From positions 1 through 40,156 of the forward strand of contig PXAH01000015.1 of NCBI GenBank assembly GCA_003565945.1: 40,156 nucleotides of DNA. The letters are read 5' to 3'. A program made the position numbers and the translations under genes. This DNA is from Candidatus Omnitrophota bacterium (GTDB taxonomy: Bacteria; Omnitrophota; Gorgyraeia; Duberdicusellales; 4484-171). The notes beneath the pieces were generated by a model that saw only the letters and a list, made by a program, of their open reading frames with translations, searched no databases and was not told the origin of the DNA. Numbering within the stretch: position 1 is the stretch's first letter; the number at the start of each line of letters is the position of its first letter. Positions 1-7,483 of this stretch are shown here, piece after piece.

Positions 1-129
1 AAACAGATAAACTTGGCCTGCGGCCAAGAGATTTCACCGCTCGCCCGCTTTTATGTTTTCATTAACATTCATCTGTTAGAAGAGCATCTAAAGCGTGCGC
101 CAAAGCAAAAGTTAAGCGGGGAAATCTAA
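1..129 (+). CDS. possible 3' end of an unknown protein (partial)
   Basis: Reading frame 1 is open from the window edge for 42 codons and stops at TAA 127-129. The C-terminal part is helical looking (HLLEEHLKRAPKQKL). I do not recognise it. Caution is needed because bases 39-59 match, in inverted orientation and with one C indel, a stretch of the palindrome-rich spacer at 10226-10245, so part of this frame may be repeat DNA rather than gene. It also contains a short perfect hairpin (12-18 with 22-28). The gene, if real, would extend to the left of the window. Confidence 0.3.
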   Translation, partial: KQINLACGQEISPLARFYVFINIHLLEEHLKRAPKQKLSGEI

Positions 130-151
130 CAAACAGGAAAAAAAGTTGAGG

Positions 152-420
152 TTATCATCGAATTTACTAATCTCTACGGATATACGAATTAATTTATTAC
201 ATTACTTTGTTAAAAATAAAAGATGCACACAGATTGACCGTAAAAAAAAGGTATTTTTACAGGCAACGGATATAGTTTCTAGAACCCATTGTTTGGTAAT
301 GAGTTATGGTTTCTAAACGGAGAAGTGGCAATGAAATTTAACATAGTTCAGTTTATTATTCGTAAATTCGTAATAGATTCGTACATTCGTTGATGAAAAA
401 CATTCGTACATTCGCTGATG
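152..420. repeat. AT-rich intergenic repeat tract (attcgta / gatgcacacagatt family)
   Basis: The gene-free stretch 130-532 is largely made of short repeated words. Bases about 152-195 (cgaatttactaatctctacg and onward) and 357-416 (repeats of attcgta with attcgttgatgaaaaac between) match the folK-panC spacer at 33756-33870 in the same orientation. Bases 221-235 (gatgcacacagatt) are the inverted form of words at 33892-33908. Unit spacing is irregular and there are no unique spacers, so this is not a CRISPR. Between the two blocks, bases 241-345 hold no gene that I can support. Confidence 0.6.
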
Positions 421-442
421 ATAACCAATTAACCAACGATGG

Positions 443-470
443 TTGATTTTATTTTATTTTAGGTTATGAT
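443..470 (+). promoter_or_regulatory. candidate sigma70-type promoter for the 533 gene run
   Basis: TTGATT at 443-448 is followed after 16 nt by TATGAT at 465-470. A start near 477 would give a leader of about 56 nt before the ATG at 533. It is the only reasonable -35/-10 pair just upstream of the long run of tightly spaced genes. The region is very AT-rich, so chance matches are likely and confidence is modest. Confidence 0.35.
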
Positions 471-532
471 ATTCTTAGCCTAGCAGATTAATAAATTTAA
501 AAAATAAAGTTTTCTTACTTTTTCAAACAAGT

Positions 533-2107
533 ATGGTTTCTGGACAGGATTTTAGTTCACTTATTTTTTCGAAAAGAATTAATTCCTTCGCCGCGGGCTA
601 TAGGCAAAATATGGCCCTCTTGGCTAATGACCCGGAAGAAGCATCAAGCCTTCTTGATGAATACTTTGCCGGCAAAAAAAATCCTTACTTAATTTATATC
701 CACCTATGCCTCACGCACCTGGATAAAAAAGAATTTCTCAAAGCAGTTTCATTTTGCCTTCTTTCCGAATACAGCTCAAAAGCAACCGGAATAGACCAGC
801 TGGTTGTTATTTGTTCAGAAACTCTGCCCAAGACTACCGGACTGATAAAAACTTATCTTCAGCAAAACTTTAATTTTTCCGAAATAGTTAATCTTATAAA
901 TACGTTTATTAAGGAAAGTAATAGAGATTGCGTTCTGGTTCTGGAGGAATTTCTTCAGGCTAATAATCTTTTTAAGGATTTCTATCAAGAATTAGCTAAT
1001 TTCGCAATATCTGAAAGAAGATGTATGCTCGTGGTTACCTCTTCCCGCCCTAAAGCCGCCGGTAAAACTTTAGGAAACGAACTCAACCTTCTTTTTGGAA
1101 ATTTTGAAAAAATACACTTAAACCAAAAAAGTTTTTTCCATAATTTTCTTTTTCTAAAAAACCAACTTGAGCCCCTCAAATCTTCACCCGGGTTAATCGC
1201 CTTTTTTGTAAATATAGCGGGAGGTAGCAAAACCTACTATCAAGTTTTTCACAGATCAATAAAAAAATTTGTATCTGAATCTGACGAGCAAACAATAATC
1301 AATGTGTTAGAAGAAACTCTTTATCGCAAAGAAACTTATTTTTTCCAAAAGTTTAGCGCTAAAATCAATAGCCTTTATTACTGCTTTAAAGATCCTCAAT
1401 CGATGATCAAACTCCTTTTTTTCCTCAGTAAGGGATACATGCGCAAAACCAGCCTAAAAGAAATAATTGGAGTTTCAAACTACGAAATAACTCAAAGACT
1501 AAACAAGCTTATATCTATTGGCTATCTCAATAAACACGGAAATATTTATAAAATAAAAGACAGCCTTTTTTCTTTCTGGCTTGCCCACACCTTTAAATTT
1601 TACTCTCTATTTCCTGTTTTTGACGCCCTAAAAAGAAAAAAATTGTGGCGACAGGAAATTCAGGAAGAAATATCCTTTTTCCAGGAAGAATTCCTTAAAA
1701 ATCGCCTCAAAAAAGTGTTAGAACTTTTTCTGGCCTTTGAGAATGACTTTTTATCTCTCGGTAAAGATAAATTTGCTTTACCTAAGCTAAATAAAGCAAA
1801 AATAGTTTCTTATCCTGAAAATGATTTTCATTTACTAATAGGAGAGGGCGAAAAAATTATTTTTGCCGGCATAAAAGAAAAAACTGCCGATGCTAAAGAT
1901 ATTTTTGATTTTATCGAAAAGGGGACTAACATCAAGGGTAAAAATATTCAAAAAATATTTATTTCACTCGATGAATTAACCGATACCGCTAAATTATTAG
2001 CTAAAAATAAAAAAATAACCGTCTGGAACAGGGATAGTCTAAACTGTTTACTAAATATATACAATAAACCGATCTGCTTAAAAAGTGAAAATACTAGTAA
2101 TCTCTGA
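533..2107 (+). CDS. archaeal-type (STAND-like) ATPase with DUF234-like C-terminus and eroded Walker A
   Basis: 524 residues. The layout matches the PF01637 (archaeal ATPase) plus DUF234 family: a Walker B-like strand at about 134-140 (VLVLEEF), a sensor-like strand at 165-172 (MLVVTSSR), a winged-helix region at about 290-345, then the DUF234-type phrase YKIKDSLFSFWL, and a C-terminal part resembling a nuclease-fold domain. Where the family has its P-loop after the 'GYRQN-ALL' strand, this protein has ANDPEEASSLL at 31-41. The glycines and the GK[ST] are gone, so ordinary nucleotide binding is doubtful. The start is the only ATG after an in-frame stop at 476-478, and no clear ribosome site is visible. 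The 3' end overlaps the next gene by 23 nt. The function is unknown. Confidence 0.7.
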   Translation: MVSGQDFSSLIFSKRINSFAAGYRQNMALLANDPEEASSLLDEYFAGKKNPYLIYIHLCLTHLDKKEFLKAVSFCLLSEYSSKATGIDQLVVICSETLPKTTGLIKTYLQQNFNFSEIVNLINTFIKESNRDCVLVLEEFLQANNLFKDFYQELANFAISERRCMLVVTSSRPKAAGKTLGNELNLLFGNFEKIHLNQKSFFHNFLFLKNQLEPLKSSPGLIAFFVNIAGGSKTYYQVFHRSIKKFVSESDEQTIINVLEETLYRKETYFFQKFSAKINSLYYCFKDPQSMIKLLFFLSKGYMRKTSLKEIIGVSNYEITQRLNKLISIGYLNKHGNIYKIKDSLFSFWLAHTFKFYSLFPVFDALKRKKLWRQEIQEEISFFQEEFLKNRLKKVLELFLAFENDFLSLGKDKFALPKLNKAKIVSYPENDFHLLIGEGEKIIFAGIKEKTADAKDIFDFIEKGTNIKGKNIQKIFISLDELTDTAKLLAKNKKITVWNRDSLNCLLNIYNKPICLKSENTSNL

Positions 2108-2582
2108 TACGCATATAACCAGTCCTGCTGATGACTTCCCCGATACTTTAAGCAGGCAGATAAAACAATGCGACTACTGTTTTCATGCCGGGGATTTTGC
2201 GATTTATTGGGCCTATAAAAAAATTTCTCAACAGATTAAAACTTACGCGGTGGCCGGCAATATGGATGACCAACAAATCCAAAAAACACTTCCCTTGAAA
2301 CAAACAATAAATATAGGTGGCTTCTCTTTTGGCCTGATTCACGGAAGAGGATCTCCTAACACCCTAGGCCAATATATCGAATATCAATTTCAAAAAAATT
2401 ACAAAAATATTGATTTATTTATTTTCGGTCATTCCCACCAACCAACTGATATTGAAAGGAACGGTAAAATATATTTTAATCCAGGCTCTGCCGGTGATAC
2501 AATAACAGGCAAGGTTAGAACTTATGGAATTCTGGAAATTAACGGTACTCAATTAAAAAGGAGAATAGAAAAAATTGGATAA
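2085..2582 (+). CDS. YfcE/MJ0936-type metallophosphodiesterase
   Basis: 165 residues, the normal length for this small calcineurin-like phosphoesterase family. All metal-binding blocks are visible: D8 and H10 (SDTH), D37 (HAGDF), N59 (AGNMD), H86 (LIHGRG) and H116/H118 (GHSHQP). Family members hydrolyse phosphodiesters with Mn2+ or similar ions; the natural substrate is generally unknown. The start is a GTG at 2085, inside the end of the ATPase gene, and places the SDTH motif at the usual distance from the N-terminus. The following gene starts 8 nt before this stop, which implies translational coupling. Cytoplasmic. Confidence 0.85.
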   Translation: MKILVISDTHITSPADDFPDTLSRQIKQCDYCFHAGDFAIYWAYKKISQQIKTYAVAGNMDDQQIQKTLPLKQTINIGGFSFGLIHGRGSPNTLGQYIEYQFQKNYKNIDLFIFGHSHQPTDIERNGKIYFNPGSAGDTITGKVRTYGILEINGTQLKRRIEKIG

Positions 2583-3048
2583 GCTTTGGGCCCCCTGGCG
2601 GATAAAATATGTGCAAAGCAAGAGAGAGGCTGGTTGTCTTTTTTGTAAAATCCATAAGCAAAAAAAAGATAGCAATAATTATATCGCCTTACGCTCATCA
2701 ACTTGTTTTGTCGTTTTAAACCGCTTCCCTTACAATAACGGCCACCTGCTTATAACTCCCTACCGGCACATATCCGAACCTGATAAGCTAAATGACGAAG
2801 AAGTCCTTGACATGCATCGAGTTACACTTAAGATGAAGGAGGCAATTCAAAAAATTTTGAGGCCGGATGGTTTCAATACCGGCCTCAATCTCGGCCGGGC
2901 TGCCGGCGCTGGAATAACCGAGCATATACATTTACATTTAGTTCCCCGCTGGATTGGAGATACAAATTTTATGCCTGTCCTGTCTGAAACTAAAATAATT
3001 TCAGAAAGCCTAAAAGGACTTTACCGAAAACTAAAGAGGATAGCCTAA
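2575..3048 (+). CDS. HIT-family nucleotide hydrolase/phosphorylase
   Basis: 157 residues. The N-terminus LWAPWRIKYV is typical of the bacterial Ap4A-phosphorylase-like HIT branch. A CxxC (C21, C24) precedes the fold and the histidine triad is H117-x-H119-x-H121 followed by VPRW. Such proteins cleave dinucleoside polyphosphates or nucleoside phosphoramidates. The start is a TTG at 2575, because no ATG precedes the conserved LWAPWR; it overlaps the phosphodiesterase gene by 8 nt. The stop TAA shares its last base with the next ATG. No membrane or export signal is seen. Confidence 0.85.
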   Translation: MDKLWAPWRIKYVQSKREAGCLFCKIHKQKKDSNNYIALRSSTCFVVLNRFPYNNGHLLITPYRHISEPDKLNDEEVLDMHRVTLKMKEAIQKILRPDGFNTGLNLGRAAGAGITEHIHLHLVPRWIGDTNFMPVLSETKIISESLKGLYRKLKRIA

Positions 3049-4082
3049 TGGATTCTGACCCTGTAATGTTTTCTTCGTTTCACACCATATATCGGTTAAC
3101 TACCACTTTCACCGATTTAAAAAGTTTCGGGGTAGGTCTGGCGCGTATATTTAAAAATTCTTTCGAAACTGAAAAAACAACTATTATCTTAAAAACTACC
3201 CAATCTCAAAAATATTTTAAAGTAACCTTTCAGGGCAGCCAAAAAACCGTAAAAAAAGGGGGAAAATCAATACTTACCCGTGTTGAGAAAGATATATTGA
3301 GTCAACAGGATGAATTAATTTCCGACCGAAGGCTGATCTATCCATTCACTTTTATCAAAACTTTAGGCGGAATTTACATAAAACGCGAGAAAGGGCAAAA
3401 AAAATTTACACCTTATGAAAAAAGGTGGTTTTACTCTTTGTGTGAAGAAATAAGTTTATCTTTGAAAATATTCGTTTTGTACAAGGAGCAACAGAAACTA
3501 ATTCTCAATTATATAAAATCTATATCAGATTTTCTCAGCCGGCACGTTCCTACATCCCGCCTGCATACAAAACACACTTTTCGCATTTTAAAAGCAATGG
3601 AAAAAGAGATGTCATTATCCAAAGCAGAAATGAAATCATTAGAATTTGCCGCCATGTTGCATGATGCCGGAAAAATAAATATCCCCCCAAAACTCCTTAA
3701 AAAAGAAAAGCCGCTTACCGCTGAGGAATTCCAGCTTATATCTAAACACCCCCAGGAGGGCATAGCTCTAATCAAAGACCTTGAATCCCTAAAACCGGTT
3801 ATGCCAATAATCCTATCACACCACGAAAGATATGATGGCAAAGGCTATCCTTACGGACTAAAAAAAGATAAAATTCCCTTGGGTGCCAGAATTTTAGCGG
3901 TAATCGATTCCTTTGACGCGATGCACTTTGGCCGGCCTTACAAAAAAAGACGTTCTCTTGATTTTGTTAGAGAAGAGCTAAAAAAGCAAAAAGGTAAGCA
4001 ATTTGACCCAAAAATAGTAGATGCCCTACTTAAAATATTAAAACGAAAAAGTGTTAGAGAATTCCTGGAAAAACAAAAATGA
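3048..4082 (+). CDS. HD-GYP domain protein with N-terminal GAF-like region
   Basis: 344 residues. Residues about 12-145 look like a divergent GAF-type sensor. Residues about 155-330 are an HD-GYP domain: H205-D206 (MLHDAGKINIP) and the HHERYDGKGYP block at 258-268 with the GYP triad. In this family the domain hydrolyses cyclic di-GMP or related cyclic dinucleotides. No receiver domain, transmembrane segment or signal peptide is present, so it is probably cytosolic and responds to a small ligand. It starts in the stop codon of the HIT gene and overlaps kdsB by 4 nt, so it is co-translated with the Kdo genes. A regulatory link to envelope synthesis is inference only. Confidence 0.85.
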   Translation: MDSDPVMFSSFHTIYRLTTTFTDLKSFGVGLARIFKNSFETEKTTIILKTTQSQKYFKVTFQGSQKTVKKGGKSILTRVEKDILSQQDELISDRRLIYPFTFIKTLGGIYIKREKGQKKFTPYEKRWFYSLCEEISLSLKIFVLYKEQQKLILNYIKSISDFLSRHVPTSRLHTKHTFRILKAMEKEMSLSKAEMKSLEFAAMLHDAGKINIPPKLLKKEKPLTAEEFQLISKHPQEGIALIKDLESLKPVMPIILSHHERYDGKGYPYGLKKDKIPLGARILAVIDSFDAMHFGRPYKKRRSLDFVREELKKQKGKQFDPKIVDALLKILKRKSVREFLEKQK

Positions 4083-4879
4083 AAAAAAAAGAAATTAATG
4101 TTATCGGGGTAATCCCGGCAAGGTACGCCTCAACCCGCCTCAACTTTAAGCTGCTTCAAGACCTTTGCGGCAAATCTATCCTTAATTGGACTTGGGAAAA
4201 AGCTTCCAAAACTCATCTTCTTGATAAGTTAATTATTGCCTGCGACCACCCCAAGCTCGAAGAAGAAGCAAAAAAAATCGGCGCTGAAGTCGTTATGACT
4301 TCCCAACTTCATCAATCTGGAACCGACAGAATTGCTGAGGCCGTCAGAGACATCGAGGCTAAAATCGTAGTCAATATTCAAGCAGATGAACCTTTTATTC
4401 ATCCGTCTATAATCGACAGCCTTATTCAGGAAATGATTTCTGATAAAAAAATAACTATGGCAACTCCTAAAAAGAAAATAGAAGATCCGGCTCAAATCAA
4501 TAACCCAAACACCGTAAAGGTAATATGTGATAAGTTTGGCTTTGCTATCTATTTTTCCCGCTGCCCTCTGCCTCACTACCGGGGCCAGAGAAAAAGCTTC
4601 AACTCAAAATCGGTCCCCAATGCTTCTGCCTGTAGTCAGTCAGCCAGAACCTATTACAAACATCTGGGTATATACGCTTACACTAAAGACTTTCTTTATA
4701 CCTTTAAAAATTTGCCTCCCTCAGAACTGGAAAATGCCGAAAAACTCGAACAACTCCGAGCTATCGAAGCCGGATATAAAATAAAAGTTATAGAGACTGA
4801 TTTTGACTCACAGGGTATAGATACTCCGGAAGACCTCCAAGAAGCAGAGAGAATATTGATTGAAAAAGGATATGCCTAG
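4079..4879 (+). CDS. kdsB: 3-deoxy-manno-octulosonate cytidylyltransferase (CMP-Kdo synthetase)
   Basis: 266 residues, slightly longer than the usual 245-255. It activates Kdo with CTP to CMP-Kdo for LPS inner-core assembly. Visible blocks are IPARYASTRL (12-21), the substrate loop GTDRIAEAV (81-89), QADEPFI (101-107) and YYKHLGIYAY near residue 190. Two positions are unusual: the loop after STRL reads NFK where most members have PGK, and the metal-site strand reads QAD rather than QGD. An extra serine-rich insert lies just before YYKHLG. The start ATG overlaps the HD-GYP stop (ATGA). kdsA follows after 9 nt. The operon context leaves little doubt about the role. Confidence 0.9.
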   Translation: MKKKEINVIGVIPARYASTRLNFKLLQDLCGKSILNWTWEKASKTHLLDKLIIACDHPKLEEEAKKIGAEVVMTSQLHQSGTDRIAEAVRDIEAKIVVNIQADEPFIHPSIIDSLIQEMISDKKITMATPKKKIEDPAQINNPNTVKVICDKFGFAIYFSRCPLPHYRGQRKSFNSKSVPNASACSQSARTYYKHLGIYAYTKDFLYTFKNLPPSELENAEKLEQLRAIEAGYKIKVIETDFDSQGIDTPEDLQEAERILIEKGYA

Positions 4880-4888
4880 AGAATAGCA

Positions 4889-5680
4889 ATGAAATTTAAC
4901 ATGGATCAATTAATTATTATCGCCGGGCCTTGCGTTATCGAAACTAAAAAATCCACAATCACCATGGCCCAGCGCCTAAAAGAAGAGCTTGCTGATTTGC
5001 CGGTTAAGTTTATTTTCAAAGCAAGTTTTGACAAGGCAAACCGAACCTCCATAAACTCCTTCCGGGGTCTAGGACTAAAAAAAGGCCTTCAAATCCTTTC
5101 AGAGGTTAAGAAAAAAGCACAAGTTCCAATTTTAACTGACATTCATTGTGCCCGCCAAATACCGGAAGTCGCCCCTATCGTTGATATACTACAAATACCG
5201 GCATTCCTTTGCCGCCAAACTGACTTGATAACTGAAGCCGCGAAAACAAAAAAAATAATAAACATAAAAAAAGGACAGTTTATCGGACCAGAGGACATAA
5301 AGCACATAATTAGAAAAATAGAATCAACCAAAAATAAAAAAATTTTAATCACCGAACGCGGCTTCTGCTTTGGCTACAACGACTTAATCGTTGATTTTCG
5401 CTCTTTCCCAATTATGAAAAAATTTGGTTACCCTGTTATTTTTGACGCTACACACTCTTTGCAAAAGCCCTCAGCCCAATCTGGAATATCCGGCGGCGAC
5501 AGCCAATTTACTGAGACCTTAAGCCTGGCCGCGGCTGCTGCCGGCGTAAATGGTTTTTTCTTTGAAGTCCATCCTAGCCCAAGAAATGCCCTTTCTGACC
5601 CTTTTACAACCTATAAATTGAATAAACTCCAGAAATTAATTATCAAAATATTAAAAGTTAAAAACGCGCTTCAGAAGTAG
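4889..5680 (+). CDS. kdsA: Kdo-8-phosphate synthase
   Basis: 263 residues. It condenses phosphoenolpyruvate with arabinose-5-phosphate to Kdo-8-phosphate. The sequence shows the full KdsA pattern: IIAGPCVIE (9-17), FKASFDKANRTS, the TDIH strand, QIPAFLCRQTDLI, NIKKGQF, the ITERG and FDATHS strands, and the FFEVHPSP end. An alternative in-frame ATG lies at 4901, but 4889 keeps the usual short lead-in. A cysteine sits in the AGPC motif as expected; whether the enzyme is metal dependent cannot be decided by eye. Bases 4886-4902 are repeated exactly at 328-344 in the upstream spacer. Confidence 0.95.
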   Translation: MKFNMDQLIIIAGPCVIETKKSTITMAQRLKEELADLPVKFIFKASFDKANRTSINSFRGLGLKKGLQILSEVKKKAQVPILTDIHCARQIPEVAPIVDILQIPAFLCRQTDLITEAAKTKKIINIKKGQFIGPEDIKHIIRKIESTKNKKILITERGFCFGYNDLIVDFRSFPIMKKFGYPVIFDATHSLQKPSAQSGISGGDSQFTETLSLAAAAAGVNGFFFEVHPSPRNALSDPFTTYKLNKLQKLIIKILKVKNALQK

Positions 5681-5682
5681 AG

Positions 5683-6690
5683 ATGAAAAAAAAGAAAATA
5701 GTTATAAAAAAAGGAACAATGAAGAGCAAAGCTATTCTAGACTGTGCCCAAGAAGTAATGACGACCGAAATTGAAGGTCTGGCTCAAGTACAAAATAGGC
5801 TAGGAAAAAGTTTTGTTAAAGCAATAAAGATATCTTCCCAATCAAAAGGAAGAATAGTGGTTTCAGGGATGGGTAAAGCCGGAATAATAGGTCAAAAACT
5901 CTCCGCCACTCTTTCTTCAACCGGAACATCAAGTTTTTGGCTGCACGCCGCTGAAGCAGTACATGGTGATCTAGGACGGATAAAGGAGGATGATACCGTA
6001 ATAATTCTATCTTACAGCGGTGAAACCGATGAAATCAAAAATTTGATACCTTTTATAAAAAAAACCGGCTCCAAAATCATCGCTATTACCGGCAACCTCA
6101 GCTCAAGCCTAGCCCGCCACTCAGATGCTGTAATCGATGTTGCCGTAAGCAAGGAAGCCTGCGGCCTTGGCCTAGCTCCTACTACTTCTACAACCGCTAT
6201 GTTGGCAATTTGCGACGCTATTTCGGTAACCCTGCAAAAAATAAAGGGATTTAAGGAAAAAGACTTTGCCTCTTTTCATCCCCGTGGCTCATTAGGCAGA
6301 AGGCTTCTGCTCCAAGTTAATGATATTATGAGAAAGAAAAGGCAAAACCCAATAGTTGATCCTGATACCTCAATAGATGAAGTATTGCTTAAAATTACTT
6401 CAGCCCATGCTGGCGCGGCAACCGTAATTGACGCTAACAGGAAAATAATCGGAATATTTACCGATGGCGATTTACGTAGAAGTTTAAAAAAGCATAAAAA
6501 TATCCTCGACAAAAAAGTAAAAACTCTCATGTCGGCAAACCCGATAGTAGTAAAAGATACTGATTTGGCCTACCACGCTTTAAAAATACTGGAAAAAAAG
6601 AAAATTGATGAGGTACCGGTGGTCAACAGGGAAAACCAGCCTGTAGGAATGCTTGACATTCAAGACTTAATCGCGGCAGGATTAGTGTAG
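5683..6690 (+). CDS. kdsD: arabinose-5-phosphate isomerase (SIS + two CBS domains)
   Basis: 335 residues. It converts ribulose-5-phosphate to arabinose-5-phosphate, the first step of Kdo synthesis. An N-terminal SIS domain (about 45-185) shows GMGKAG, LHAAEAVHGDLG, SYSGETDE and a TTSTT stretch. The FHPRGSLGRRL linker leads into two CBS domains (about 215-335), as in KdsD/KpsF. The ATG at 5683 follows the kdsA stop by 2 nt but has only a weak ribosome site. A second in-frame ATG at 5719 is preceded by AAAGGA at ideal spacing and would remove 12 lysine-rich residues, so it may be the true start. The gene is followed by a 7-nt tandem repeat. Confidence 0.93.
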   Translation: MKKKKIVIKKGTMKSKAILDCAQEVMTTEIEGLAQVQNRLGKSFVKAIKISSQSKGRIVVSGMGKAGIIGQKLSATLSSTGTSSFWLHAAEAVHGDLGRIKEDDTVIILSYSGETDEIKNLIPFIKKTGSKIIAITGNLSSSLARHSDAVIDVAVSKEACGLGLAPTTSTTAMLAICDAISVTLQKIKGFKEKDFASFHPRGSLGRRLLLQVNDIMRKKRQNPIVDPDTSIDEVLLKITSAHAGAATVIDANRKIIGIFTDGDLRRSLKKHKNILDKKVKTLMSANPIVVKDTDLAYHALKILEKKKIDEVPVVNRENQPVGMLDIQDLIAAGLV

Positions 6691-6697
6691 GTGGCTG

Positions 6698-6765
6698 GAA
6701 GATAGAAGATAGAAGATAGAAGTTAGAAGATAGAAGTTAGAAGTTAGAAGTTAGAGGGTAGAGGG
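6698..6765. repeat. 7-nt tandem repeat (GAAGATA/GAAGTTA/GAGGGTA)
   Basis: Eight copies of a 7-nt unit GAAG(A/T)TA run from 6698 to 6753, followed by one GAGGGTA (6754-6760) and a partial unit. It lies in the 91-nt kdsD-kdsC spacer. The same units (gaagata, gagggta, gaagaca) recur in a row at 31366-31386, at the end of the slipin gene. 7 nt is not a multiple of three, so copy-number change here would be harmless between genes. Confidence 0.85.
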
Positions 6766-6781
6766 AATTAAGGATGATAAA

Positions 6782-7342
6782 GTGAAAAAAGAAAAGTTAA
6801 AAAAGATTAAAAATAAATTATCTAAAATCAAACTGCTGATTCTTGATGTTGACGGCGTATTAACTAAAGAAGAGATAATTTATGATGACCAAGGCCGTGA
6901 ACTTAAAATCTTTAATGTTAAGGACGGATTAGGAGTATATCTTCTGCGGCTTATCGGAATAAAGACTATTTTTCTTTCGGCCAAAAATTCACCAATCCTA
7001 AAAAAAAGAGCTAAGGATATGAAGGTTGTGGAGGTAAGGGGGGGCAGGCTGCCAAAAGAAAAAGAACTGACTGAAATTAAAAGTAAATACAAGGTAAAAA
7101 ATGAAGAAATATGTTTTGTCGGCGATGACCTTATAGACTTGGGTATGATTAAAAAGGCAGGGGTTGGAATAGCTGTTAAAAACGCCTGCAGAGAAATCAA
7201 AAAGGCATCTGATTATACAACTAGTAAGCGCGGAGGAGAAGGTGCTGTCCGCCAAATAACTGATTTAATTGTCGAAGCAAAAGGGGCTAAAAAAATTATC
7301 TTAGATTTCATCAAAAACCCGAAAACAAATCAAAAAAACTAG
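6782..7342 (+). CDS. kdsC: Kdo-8-phosphate phosphatase (HAD family)
   Basis: 186 residues, close to the usual 170-190. It removes phosphate from Kdo-8-phosphate. HAD motifs are in order: nucleophile D22 and D24 in LDVDGVLT (21-28), motif II S66 in FLSAKNSP, and the Mg2+ acidic pair in GDDLIDL (114-120). There is no large cap domain, as in the tetrameric C0 type KdsC/YrbI. The start is GTG 6782 with AAGGA about 8 nt upstream; no better start exists because the upstream ATG at 6774 is stopped at once. It is separated from kdsD by the tandem repeat tract but clearly belongs to the same pathway. Confidence 0.92.
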   Translation: MKKEKLKKIKNKLSKIKLLILDVDGVLTKEEIIYDDQGRELKIFNVKDGLGVYLLRLIGIKTIFLSAKNSPILKKRAKDMKVVEVRGGRLPKEKELTEIKSKYKVKNEEICFVGDDLIDLGMIKKAGVGIAVKNACREIKKASDYTTSKRGGEGAVRQITDLIVEAKGAKKIILDFIKNPKTNQKN

Positions 7343-7483
7343 CAAAGCAGACAATACCTTCTGGCCTCAGAAAAGATATCTTAGCTTCGGGACATACAGT
7401 CTTAATCTGCGGATGACATTATGGCCGGCAAACTTGACTTTATCCGCGTATCTGATATATTAATGTTCCAAAAGTACAAAAAG

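Noticed and set aside
75-215. gttaga...tctaac near a stop codon followed by gttaaaa, suggestive of an integron attC site
   Set aside because: The order and spacing of the core sites are wrong, the inner arms do not pair, and no integrase or further cassette is present.
152-420. Repeated attcgta words as a possible CRISPR array
   Set aside because: Units are only 7-15 nt, spacing is irregular, there are no unique spacers and no cas genes.
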